Origin: Robiginitalea sp.
GTDB taxonomy: Bacteria > Bacteroidota > Bacteroidia > Flavobacteriales > Flavobacteriaceae
DNA: 64,000 bases
Direction: 5' to 3'
Assembly (NCBI GenBank): GCA_024642005.1
Contig: JAHECA010000001.1
Coordinates: 62,001-126,000, forward strand
A model generated the notes under the pieces. It was not told where the DNA came from, made no database searches, and worked only from the letters and a program-made list of their open reading frames with translations. A program made the translations under genes and the position numbers. Shown here in pieces: positions 56,401-63,084 of this stretch (its first letter is position 1; each line of letters opens with the position of its first letter).

Positions 56401-56755
56401 GTTCCAGGAACTGAAGACCATATACCAGGACCGGGTAGATTTCTACGCCGGCATCCCGCTGGAAGAGCAGTACACCCAGGCAGACCAGATTCTCTCAGAC
56501 CTGGAGTCGTATAAGCGTATTATCGACATCCTGATCACCAACGACGACCGGGAACTGGCCGAATCGGAAACCCTGCTCTTCAATGAGCAGATTGATCGCA
56601 TTGCCTTTATGAACCGGGCAAACCTGCTGGAAGACCTGGCCGAACCCGAAACGGGTACTGACCCCGACCTGGGCGACACGGTGCCGGTATCAGACAGCAC
56701 GGCAGGAGATACCGCAACCACAGCGGCTGTGCCGCAGCCCGAGGGGGTGCAGTAG
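53411..56755 (+). CDS. DUF2723 membrane protein (TMEM260-like, GT-C fold)
   Basis: An 1114-residue protein. The first ~650 residues hold about a dozen membrane helices with the GT-C-type first loop: TGSFWDAGEYISTSAKLQVAHPPGAPFLQ (Asp37, Glu40, HPPGAP 52-57). A long soluble C-terminal region follows, with 'GDNDTFPLWYAQE', 'RVPVNKENVL', and a helical-repeat-like end. DUF2723 includes vertebrate TMEM260, a protein O-mannosyltransferase; in Bacteroidota it may glycosylate exported proteins or envelope polymers, which is inference. The C-terminal tail is Asp/Thr-rich (PETGTDPDLGDTVPV). It is preceded by tRNA-Gln on the other strand and converges on a thioredoxin-like gene 24 bases away. Confidence 0.88.
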   Translation: MFGKNFEKWDTLMGWFVFLITLVVYGITTEPTGSFWDAGEYISTSAKLQVAHPPGAPFLQMMGALFALFAPGPEHVALMVNYMSGVSSAFAILFMFWTITNLARKLTGAEEPLSNPRAIAILGSGLVGCLALTFSDSFWFNAVETEVYSMASLIMSLLLWLGLKWTDNLDSPRGNRYLILIAFVVGLTFGIQFMGFLAIPSIGLLYFFKRYQKVTPLNFILANAAVIGVLILVYKFSLTYVLMFFGWGEVFFINEVGLPFNSGTIIIGLLFAAAFYLGLRHTRRNNYFIANTLILCGLFMFVGFSSWLMLPIRANANTVINENNPTDARALLAYYNREQYPGVESPFYGAYYSDRFAPAGPNRDDKPKYERDEALGKYVIVNKYKDAMPGPNPEHVGLMPRMWSDQNTENYMKYFGPLDFTLTENNAELREAADKLRQGLAAGEIDEAQYISFLSRFGDYLKVQPPTLWQNIDYMLRFQFGYMYARYFMWNFVGKQDDKQGRYNGSGEWLSGIGFIDALRLGSQENLPQDKLDNRGRNTYYFLPLLLGIIGLIFQFGRNPKQFWVLLAFFLFTGIAIQFYTNPYIFQPRERDYSLVGSFYIFAIWIGLGVLALFEEFRKRVPGKVLAPLVTIVSLLAVPVLMAQQNWDDHDRSNRYTARSTAMAYLDSCQEDAGAMLFTIGDNDTFPLWYAQEIENYRTDVRIVCTALFATDWYIDQMKRKAYSSEPIPSQLTHELYRYGNRDVIYHQKLTENRWDIKDFMNWIASDRPETKLKSYLERMGADTSEYPESTLETVFYPTNKIRVPVNKENVLKSGLVKEKDSALIVEYIDIDLPGVLPKNRILMLDILANNDWKRPIYFSGGSFERGEYLWMKEYLQLDGLTYKLVPIRTENRSSYEMGRIDTDLMYDIVMKWDWGNSGNPDIYIDPQTRSQGLSFRANLARLVESLIAEGKIDKARAVIDLAMANLPVKQFEFYAFVEPFIDGYYKVGEAAKARALFQELKTIYQDRVDFYAGIPLEEQYTQADQILSDLESYKRIIDILITNDDRELAESETLLFNEQIDRIAFMNRANLLEDLAEPETGTDPDLGDTVPVSDSTAGDTATTAAVPQPEGVQ

Positions 56756-56779
56756 GCCCAGAACCTTAACCAAGGTTTT

Positions 56780-57076
56780 TCAGATATATTCGTTGAGGAT
56801 CCCGATGAGGGTATTGGCGTCCTGTTCCCCGCTTTGGCGCCAAACCATTTCCCCTTTCTTGTAGATCATCAGGGTGGGAAGGCCTTTGATTCGCAAGGCC
56901 TGGGAGAGCTCTTTGTTCTTGTCTACGTCTATCTTGATGACTTTTCCCTTCGCGCCCAGGGCGGCCGCCACGTCGCGCAATACGGGATGCATGGAAGTCG
57001 ACTGCTCGTTCCACTCGGCGTAGAAATCAAGCAAAATCGGGATATTCTGGTCTATGAGCTCACCGAATTTAGACAT
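56780..57076 (-). CDS. Thioredoxin-fold protein without active-site cysteines
   Basis: A 98-residue thioredoxin-fold protein: ILLDFYAEWNEQSTSMHPVLRDVAAAL aligns with the usual 'FWAEWCGPCKMMAPVL', with Asn23-Glu24-Gln25-Ser26 after Trp22 in place of CGPC. The cis-proline region is kept (IKGLPTLMIYKKGE, Pro67), as is the final helix. There are no cysteines, so it cannot act as a thiol reductase. The fold suggests a binding or chaperone-like role. A TACTTTTG -7 element is at 57100-57107, 24 bases before the ATG. It converges on the DUF2723 gene. Confidence 0.88.
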   Translation of the reverse strand: MSKFGELIDQNIPILLDFYAEWNEQSTSMHPVLRDVAAALGAKGKVIKIDVDKNKELSQALRIKGLPTLMIYKKGEMVWRQSGEQDANTLIGILNEYI

Positions 57077-57099
57077 ACAGCTGGCGTTGGGTTACCTTC

Positions 57100-57107
57100 C
57101 AAAAGTA
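57100..57107 (-). promoter_or_regulatory. Promoter -7 element of the thioredoxin-like gene
   Basis: TACTTTTG on the minus strand fits TAnnTTTG. No -33 TTG is evident at the right spacing. Confidence 0.45.
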
Positions 57108-57168
57108 AAAAAAATTGTGAAACACCCTGAAATCGTCCATTAATTGGGTTTGCTGCGCCAACCTTCAC

Positions 57169-58398
57169 TTAGCTCAGGCCGGCTTTTTTCAGGGTAATGA
57201 CGGTAACTTCGGGCCAGATGCCCACCCGCCCGGGATAGCCCAGGAAGCCAAAGCCGCGGTTCACGTTAATGAACTGGCCCAATTCTTCGTAAATGCCGGC
57301 CCAGTATTTGTACCGCCATTTAACCGGGCTCCATTTTACCCAGCCCGGGATTTCGATCCCGAACTGCATGCCGTGGGTGTGGCCGCTCAGGGTAAGGTGG
57401 AAGTGCATGGGGTGGTGGATTACCTGGTCTTCCCAATGCGACGGGTCGTGGCTCAGCAAAATCTTGAAGTCGCGGGGATCGATTGCCCCGGTGGCCTTAT
57501 CGAGGTCGCCCGCCTTCTTAAATCCGCCGCGCCCCCAGTTTTCGACGCCTATCAGGGCCAGGCGGTCGCCTCCCCGCTCCAGAAAGCGGTGTTCGTTGAG
57601 CAGCAGGTCGAACCCCATCTCCCGCTGCAGGGCCTTAAGGTCTTCGAGGTTCTGGGCCTTTTCCTCTTCGGTATTCCAGTCAATGTAGTCGCCATAGTCG
57701 TGGTTCCCCAGTATGGAGTAAACCCCGTCAGGAGCCGATAGGGTCGAAAAGAGCCCGGTCCAGGGAGTCATTTCAGAAGTCTTGTTGTTGACCAGGTCGC
57801 CTGTAAAAAAGATCACGTCGCTTTGCTGCCGGTTGACGAGGTCTACCCCGTATTCTATTTTCTTGCGGTTGTCGAAACTGCCGCTGTGCACATCCGAAAT
57901 CTGGGTGATCGTATAATTGTGAAACCCCTCGGGAAGGTCTTTGAATTCCAGGTTGTAGCGTAAAACCCTGAAGTTGTATTTTCCGCGGTACATCCCGTAG
58001 AGCAGGGCCCCGAAAGGCAGGGAGGCAATGCCCAGGGCGATTAGGCTCAGGAACCTGCGACGGGCCGGCATGCTGAAATCTTCACTACCCCCGAACAACT
58101 TGTGGTACGAGGCCACCAACAGGCGGTAAATATCTTCGGAAAACAGGAAAAAGATGGTGATCAGGTTAAAGGTCAGCAAGGCCAGCAAAAAGCCGAAGGC
58201 ATAGCTTTTGGGCCGGCTCAGGACACGGCCGGGGTCTTCCCCCCAGGTAAACTGGTATATGAAATTGCCCAGTGCCAACAAGGCCAACACTATGTAGAGG
58301 TAATGCACCCAGGGAAAACGTGTGCCCGAACGGAGGGCTTGCAGCGTATAGAGGCCCATGGCCAGGTAAACGACAATGAAAAGCAGCCAACGAAGCAT
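57169..58398 (-). CDS. Membrane-anchored metallophosphoesterase
   Basis: A 409-residue protein. The N-terminal part (about 1-140) has four membrane helices, the last preceded by PARRRFLSLIALG. The calcineurin-like phosphoesterase domain (about 155-409) has the complete metal motifs: ISDVHSG (Asp169, His171), FFTGDLVN (Asp201), LGNHDYGDY (Asn232, His233), LLSHDPSHW and LSGHTHGMQFG. The closest known group is the YaeI/YkuE type, which acts on lipid or cell-envelope phosphates; that substrate is inference. A TATATTTG -7 element is at 58411-58418. It is followed by 92 bases before the thioredoxin-like gene. Confidence 0.92.
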   Translation of the reverse strand: MLRWLLFIVVYLAMGLYTLQALRSGTRFPWVHYLYIVLALLALGNFIYQFTWGEDPGRVLSRPKSYAFGFLLALLTFNLITIFFLFSEDIYRLLVASYHKLFGGSEDFSMPARRRFLSLIALGIASLPFGALLYGMYRGKYNFRVLRYNLEFKDLPEGFHNYTITQISDVHSGSFDNRKKIEYGVDLVNRQQSDVIFFTGDLVNNKTSEMTPWTGLFSTLSAPDGVYSILGNHDYGDYIDWNTEEEKAQNLEDLKALQREMGFDLLLNEHRFLERGGDRLALIGVENWGRGGFKKAGDLDKATGAIDPRDFKILLSHDPSHWEDQVIHHPMHFHLTLSGHTHGMQFGIEIPGWVKWSPVKWRYKYWAGIYEELGQFINVNRGFGFLGYPGRVGIWPEVTVITLKKAGLS

Positions 58399-58410
58399 GG
58401 CGATTTTTTA

Positions 58411-58418
58411 CAAATATA
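58411..58418 (-). promoter_or_regulatory. Promoter -7 element of the metallophosphoesterase gene
   Basis: TATATTTG on the minus strand, 12 bases upstream of the ATG, in the short gap after cutC. It fits TAnnTTTG; no -33 TTG is seen, as the upstream sequence is the end of cutC. Confidence 0.45.
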
Positions 58419-58440
58419 CCCCTTTTTCAGCCGCCCTGTA

Positions 58441-59175
58441 TCACTTCGGGCCCTTGTTCAGGCTCCCAATCACAGCTGCGACAATGGCAGGGTCGGTATG
58501 CAGGGGTCGGCCCTCCCGAAGCAGGGAAAGACTGTTCATCGGCAGACCGGCATCGGGCTCGGGTCCGGTGGGTTTGGGCACCCCCGAAAGGTGGATGGCG
58601 GTGAAACCAGCCGCCTTGAAAACCTGGGCATTGCCCGGGTTGATTCCCCCGCCGGGCATTACCTGGCAGTCCTGGGCAAGGCCGTGGAGCCGCCTGAGCA
58701 AGGGCAACCCAGCAACGGCATCGGCAGCCTGCCCGCTGCTCAGAATGGTATTCACTCCGAGCTGTTCGAGCGCCTGTAGGGCGGCCACCGGGTCGGGGCA
58801 GCGGTCGAAGGCGCGGTGAAAGGTAAAATGGCATGTCCCGGCGGCTTCTCTGAGCCGCCTGGTGGCCTCCTGGTCGATGTGACGGTCGGCCTGCAGGCAG
58901 CCGCTTACAATGCCTGCAAAACCCATGGCAACGCAGGTGCGTATGTCGGCGAGCATACAGTCGAGTTCCGCCTCTGAATACAGGAAATCACCGCTGCGGG
59001 GCCTGATAAGCACATGCACGGGTATGCGAACGTGCCGGCGCACCCATTCCAGCAGGCCCGCAGAGGGGGTAATGCCCCCCAGGGCGAGTTCGCTGCAAAG
59101 CTCTACCCGGTCGGCGCCCGCCTGCTCGGCCACCCGGGCCGATTCGGGCGAATTGGCACAGACTTCTACCAGCAT
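58441..59175 (-). CDS. cutC: CutC-family protein
   Basis: A 244-residue TIM-barrel protein. The family start LVEVCANSPESARVAEQAGADRVELCSEL is followed by GGITPSAGLL, PVHVLIRPRSGDFLYSEAE, CHFTFHRAFDRCPDP and LGVNTILSSGQA, ending with an active-site-like MPGGGINPGN. It was named for copper sensitivity in Escherichia coli, a role that has since been doubted; its reaction is unclear. The ATG at 59175 gives the normal N-terminus. It is divergent from the glycosylasparaginase gene, with only 40 bases between starts. Confidence 0.93.
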   Translation of the reverse strand: MLVEVCANSPESARVAEQAGADRVELCSELALGGITPSAGLLEWVRRHVRIPVHVLIRPRSGDFLYSEAELDCMLADIRTCVAMGFAGIVSGCLQADRHIDQEATRRLREAAGTCHFTFHRAFDRCPDPVAALQALEQLGVNTILSSGQAADAVAGLPLLRRLHGLAQDCQVMPGGGINPGNAQVFKAAGFTAIHLSGVPKPTGPEPDAGLPMNSLSLLREGRPLHTDPAIVAAVIGSLNKGPK

Positions 59176-59181
59176 TATGTG

Positions 59182-59189
59182 TATCTTTA
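59182..59189 (+). promoter_or_regulatory. Promoter -7 element of the glycosylasparaginase gene
   Basis: TATCTTTA, one base off TAnnTTTG, lies 26 bases before the ATG at 59216 and next to the cutC start on the other strand. No -33 TTG is evident; the element would overlap the cutC coding sequence. Confidence 0.4.
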
Positions 59190-59215
59190 GGACCCTAAAA
59201 TAAACGCTTCCCCTC

Positions 59216-60211
59216 ATGCACCGAAGAAAATTCCTGAGAAATTCGTCCCTGGGGTCGGCCGGCCTGCTCGGAGCCACCGCCCTGACGGCCTGCAAGGATA
59301 CCACCGTTCAGAACCAACCCATAGCCGGTTCGCCCCCCCAGATCAAGCCCGTGGCGGTCTGCACCTGGGATTTTGGCAACGCCACCGGGAAGGCCTGGTC
59401 GGTGCTGGAGCCCGGCGGAAGCGCCCTCGATGCCGTAGAAGCCGGGGTAATGGTTGAGGAAGCCGACCCCAACAACCAGACTGTGGGCCTGGGCGGACGC
59501 CCCGACCGGGATGGCCATGTTACCCTGGACGCCTGCATCATGGACCCAGAAGGACATTGCGGTTCGGTGATGGCCCTGGAAGGCTTTGTACACCCGGTCT
59601 CAGTGGCGCGCAAGGTCATGGAAGAAACCCCCCATGTTATCCTGGTGGGCGAAGGGGCGGCCCAATTTGCCCTGGAACAGGGATTTGAGCAGGCCAACCT
59701 GCTTACCGAGGCTTCCCGCCTGGAATGGGAAGAATGGAAAAAGGAAGCCGAGTACAAACCCATCATCAACATTGAGAACCACGACACCATCGGGATGATT
59801 ACCCTGGATGCAAACGGCAGGATGGCCGGGGCCTGCACCACCAGCGGCATGGCCTATAAGATGCGGGGGCGGGTAGGCGACTCGCCTGTCATCGGGGCAG
59901 GCCTGTACGTCGACGACGAAATAGGCGGAGCTGCCGCTACCGGGGTGGGCGAAGAAGTGGTGCGCATGGTGGGGAGTTTTTTGATCGTGGAACTGATGCG
60001 CCAGGGCTTAAGCCCTCAACAGGCCTGCGAGGAAGGCGTGCGCCGCATCATGAAAAGAAACCAGGGGCGCACCGATTTCCAGATCGGTTTCGTGGCCTTG
60101 AACAAAAAAGGCGAGAGCGGTGCCTTTTGCATCCACCCGGGCTTCAGCTACCGCCGCTATGACAGCGACGGACACCGCAACGTCCCTTCAGAGAGTTACC
60201 TGAAATCGTGA
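59216..60211 (+). CDS. Exported N4-(beta-N-acetylglucosaminyl)-L-asparaginase (glycosylasparaginase)
   Basis: A 331-residue Ntn-hydrolase. The N-terminus HRRKFLRNSSLGSAGLLGATALTAC joins a twin-arginine motif to a lipobox (Cys26), so it is probably a Tat-exported lipoprotein. The self-cleavage and catalytic site is NHDTIGMI with Thr191 after Asp190; Thr191 becomes the nucleophile. Other family features are the alpha-chain GLGGRPDRDGHVTLDACIMD and the beta-chain RVGDSPVIGAGLYVDDEIGGAAATG. The enzyme hydrolyses the bond between asparagine and GlcNAc in glycopeptides; a secreted form is known in Elizabethkingia. A role in using N-glycan debris is inferred. polA starts 38 bases downstream. Confidence 0.94.
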   Translation: MHRRKFLRNSSLGSAGLLGATALTACKDTTVQNQPIAGSPPQIKPVAVCTWDFGNATGKAWSVLEPGGSALDAVEAGVMVEEADPNNQTVGLGGRPDRDGHVTLDACIMDPEGHCGSVMALEGFVHPVSVARKVMEETPHVILVGEGAAQFALEQGFEQANLLTEASRLEWEEWKKEAEYKPIINIENHDTIGMITLDANGRMAGACTTSGMAYKMRGRVGDSPVIGAGLYVDDEIGGAAATGVGEEVVRMVGSFLIVELMRQGLSPQQACEEGVRRIMKRNQGRTDFQIGFVALNKKGESGAFCIHPGFSYRRYDSDGHRNVPSESYLKS

Positions 60212-60220
60212 GAATCTCAC

Positions 60221-60228
60221 TAGTTTTG
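60221..60228 (+). promoter_or_regulatory. Promoter -7 element of polA
   Basis: TAGTTTTG fits TAnnTTTG and lies 21 bases before the polA ATG. No TTG at -33. polA could also be read through from the glycosylasparaginase gene. Confidence 0.45.
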
Positions 60229-60249
60229 AAAGCCGCCTAACACACTGCC

Positions 60250-63084
60250 ATGTCTGAAAAAAAACGCCTCTTTCTGCTGGATGCCTATGCCCTGATCTTC
60301 AGGGGCTACTACGCCCTGATCAAAAACCCCCGTATCAATTCAAAGGGTATGGACACCTCGGCCATCATGGGGTTCATGAACTCCCTCTTTGATGTGATCA
60401 GGCGCGAAAAACCAGACCACCTGGCCGTGTGCTTCGACAAGGACGGCAGCGCCGAGCGCACCGAACTCTTCCCGGAGTACAAAGCCAACCGCGACGAGAC
60501 GCCAGACGCCATCAGGGTGGCCGTGCCCTGGATACAGCAGCTGCTCAAAGCCATGCACATACCGGTGATCGAACTTTCGGGCCTTGAGGCCGACGACATT
60601 ATCGGCACCCTGGCCCGCCAGGCCGAAGACCAGGGGTACCTGGTCTATATGGTAACCCCCGACAAGGATTTCGGGCAACTGGTTACCGAACATACCTTTA
60701 TGTACCGTCCATCCCGTATGGGCAATGGCATTGAAATCTGGGGCATACCCGAAATAAAAACACGGTTTGGTGTGGAACGGCCCGAGCAGGTAATCGACTA
60801 CCTGGGAATGATGGGCGACAGCAGCGACAACATCCCCGGTTTCCCGGGGGTGGGTGAAAAAACGGCCCAGAAGCTGATCGCCCAGTTTGGCAGCATGGAA
60901 AACCTGCTGTCCAACACCGACCAGCTCAAGGGCAAGCTGAAAGAAATTATCGAGACCCATGCGGAGCTCGGCAAGCTTTCGAAAAAGCTGGCCACCATCT
61001 GCACCGATTGCGAGGTAACCTTCGATGAGCACGACTTTGAGCTGAGCATGCCCGACACCCAGAAGGTGCAGGAAATCTTTGAAGAGCTCGAATTCAGGCG
61101 GCTCAAAGAGCAATTCTTGCGGCTCTTCTCTGGGGAAGCCACTGCGGCTGCCCCGGTAACCAGCACCGAGACGGCCCGGCAGCAAGCCCCCCGCATGGCG
61201 GGCAGCGGGCAGTTCTCGCTTTTCGGGGACGACGGGCAAGACACGCCCGAAATCGCGGCCTACAGCGGCCGGCAGACCATCAGGGAGGTTTCGCATCACT
61301 ACCAGGCCCTTACCACGCCCATGGCCCGACAGCTCTTCCTTAAAAACCTGATGGGGCGGCCCCGTGTCTGCTTCGATACGGAAACCACCTCCCTCGACCC
61401 TCTGGAAGCCGAACTGGTGGGCATCGCCTTCAGCTGGGAGGCCCACAAAGGGTATTACCTGCCTTTTCCTGAGGCCCGGGAAGCTGCCGCCGAGCTGCTG
61501 GAAGAACTGCGCCCCTTCTTCGAAGCGCAGTCAATCGAGAAAGTGGGTCAGAACCTGAAATACGACATTAAAGTTTTGAGCAAGTACGGCATGGAGGTCA
61601 GGGGCCCCCTGTTCGACACCATGCTGGCCCATTACCTCATCAACCCCGACATGCGGCACAACATGGATGTGTTGGCCGAGACCTACCTGAACTACACCCC
61701 GGTGCCGATCAGCGAGCTTATCGGCAAGAAAGGCAAAAACCAGCTGAGCATGCGCGATGTACCCCTGGAAGAACAGACCGAGTACGCCGTGGAGGACGCC
61801 GACATCACGCTCCAGTTGGCCGGGCATTTCGAACCCGAACTGAAAGAAAGCGGTACAGAATCATTATTCGCCGAACTCGAGATCCCGCTGCTGCGCGTAC
61901 TGGCCGACATGGAACTGGAGGGTATTAACCTCGATTCCGCCTTCCTGAAGGGGCTTTCTGTGGAAATGGAAGGCGACATTCGCAAGCTGGAAGGTGAAAT
62001 CTACGAACAGGCCGGGGAAACTTTCAACATCGGCTCGCCCAAGCAGCTGGGCGACATCCTGTACGAAAAGCTCAGGCTGGTAGACAAGCCCAAGAAAACC
62101 CGCACCGGGCAGTATTCCACGGCCGAAGACGTACTCTCAGGCCTGGCCAAGGAGCACCCCATCGTACGCATGGTGCTCGACTACCGTGGGCTCACCAAAC
62201 TCAAAAGTACCTATGTGGATGCCCTGCCCGAACAGGTAGCCCCTTCCACCGGCCGTGTGCATACGGACTACATGCAGGCCGTGGCGGCAACCGGGCGGTT
62301 GAGCAGCAACAACCCCAACCTGCAGAACATCCCCATCCGTACCACGCGGGGCCGGGAAATCCGCAAGGCCTTTATCCCCCGCAGCGACGAGTACCGGCTG
62401 CTCTCTGCCGACTACTCCCAGATCGAGCTGCGCATCATCGCCGCCCTGAGCGAGGAAGACACCATGATCGAGTCGTTCAAACGCGGCGAAGACATCCACG
62501 CCTCCACGGCAGCCAAGGTATTCCAGGTACCGCTTGAGGAGGTCACCCGCGAACAGCGGTCGAATGCCAAGACCGTGAACTTCGGTATTATCTACGGGGT
62601 TTCGGCCTTTGGCCTTAGCAACCAGACCGACCTGAGCCGCAGCGAAGCCAAAGAACTGATCGACACCTATTACAAAACCTACCCGAAGCTGCGCAGCTAC
62701 ATTGACGGTCAAATCAACTTTGCCCGCGAAAATGGCTATGTACAGACCGTGCTCGGGCGCCGTCGGTACCTCAAAGACATCAACGGCAGCAATGCCGTGG
62801 TGCGGGGTGCCGCCGAACGGAATGCTGTGAACGCCCCCATTCAGGGAAGCGCGGCCGACATCATCAAAATTGCCATGATCCGCATTCACCGAAAACTGAA
62901 CGAGGGCAGCTTCCGCACCCGCATGTTGCTACAGGTGCACGACGAATTGGTCTTCGACGTCTACAAGCCCGAACTGGAGGCCGTAAGCCAGCTAATTAAA
63001 CACGAAATGGAGGGTGCCTACCAGCTGGCCGTGCCCCTGGTGGTCGAAATGGGCGTAGGCGACAACTGGCTGGAGGCGCATTAA
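60250..63084 (+). CDS. polA: DNA polymerase I
   Basis: A 944-residue enzyme with all three activities. The 5'-3' exonuclease domain (about 1-300) opens LFLLDAYALIFRGYYAL and includes MVTPDKDFGQLV and GVGEKTAQKLI. The proofreading domain (about 350-560) keeps its acidic residues: CFDTETTSLDP (ExoI), NLKYDIKVL (ExoII) and YAVEDADITLQL (ExoIII). The polymerase has motif A (LLSADYSQIELRI), motif B (RSNAKTVNFGIIYGVS) and motif C (LLQVHDELVFD). It fills gaps and removes RNA primers. Active proofreading is predicted, unlike Thermus PolA. It converges with the TonB-dependent receptor gene, the two stops overlapping by 4 bases. Confidence 0.97.
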   Translation: MSEKKRLFLLDAYALIFRGYYALIKNPRINSKGMDTSAIMGFMNSLFDVIRREKPDHLAVCFDKDGSAERTELFPEYKANRDETPDAIRVAVPWIQQLLKAMHIPVIELSGLEADDIIGTLARQAEDQGYLVYMVTPDKDFGQLVTEHTFMYRPSRMGNGIEIWGIPEIKTRFGVERPEQVIDYLGMMGDSSDNIPGFPGVGEKTAQKLIAQFGSMENLLSNTDQLKGKLKEIIETHAELGKLSKKLATICTDCEVTFDEHDFELSMPDTQKVQEIFEELEFRRLKEQFLRLFSGEATAAAPVTSTETARQQAPRMAGSGQFSLFGDDGQDTPEIAAYSGRQTIREVSHHYQALTTPMARQLFLKNLMGRPRVCFDTETTSLDPLEAELVGIAFSWEAHKGYYLPFPEAREAAAELLEELRPFFEAQSIEKVGQNLKYDIKVLSKYGMEVRGPLFDTMLAHYLINPDMRHNMDVLAETYLNYTPVPISELIGKKGKNQLSMRDVPLEEQTEYAVEDADITLQLAGHFEPELKESGTESLFAELEIPLLRVLADMELEGINLDSAFLKGLSVEMEGDIRKLEGEIYEQAGETFNIGSPKQLGDILYEKLRLVDKPKKTRTGQYSTAEDVLSGLAKEHPIVRMVLDYRGLTKLKSTYVDALPEQVAPSTGRVHTDYMQAVAATGRLSSNNPNLQNIPIRTTRGREIRKAFIPRSDEYRLLSADYSQIELRIIAALSEEDTMIESFKRGEDIHASTAAKVFQVPLEEVTREQRSNAKTVNFGIIYGVSAFGLSNQTDLSRSEAKELIDTYYKTYPKLRSYIDGQINFARENGYVQTVLGRRRYLKDINGSNAVVRGAAERNAVNAPIQGSAADIIKIAMIRIHRKLNEGSFRTRMLLQVHDELVFDVYKPELEAVSQLIKHEMEGAYQLAVPLVVEMGVGDNWLEAH

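Noticed and set aside
60340-61446. Minus-strand frame of 368 codons over polA
   Set aside because: Antisense to the exonuclease domains of DNA polymerase I, without homology features.
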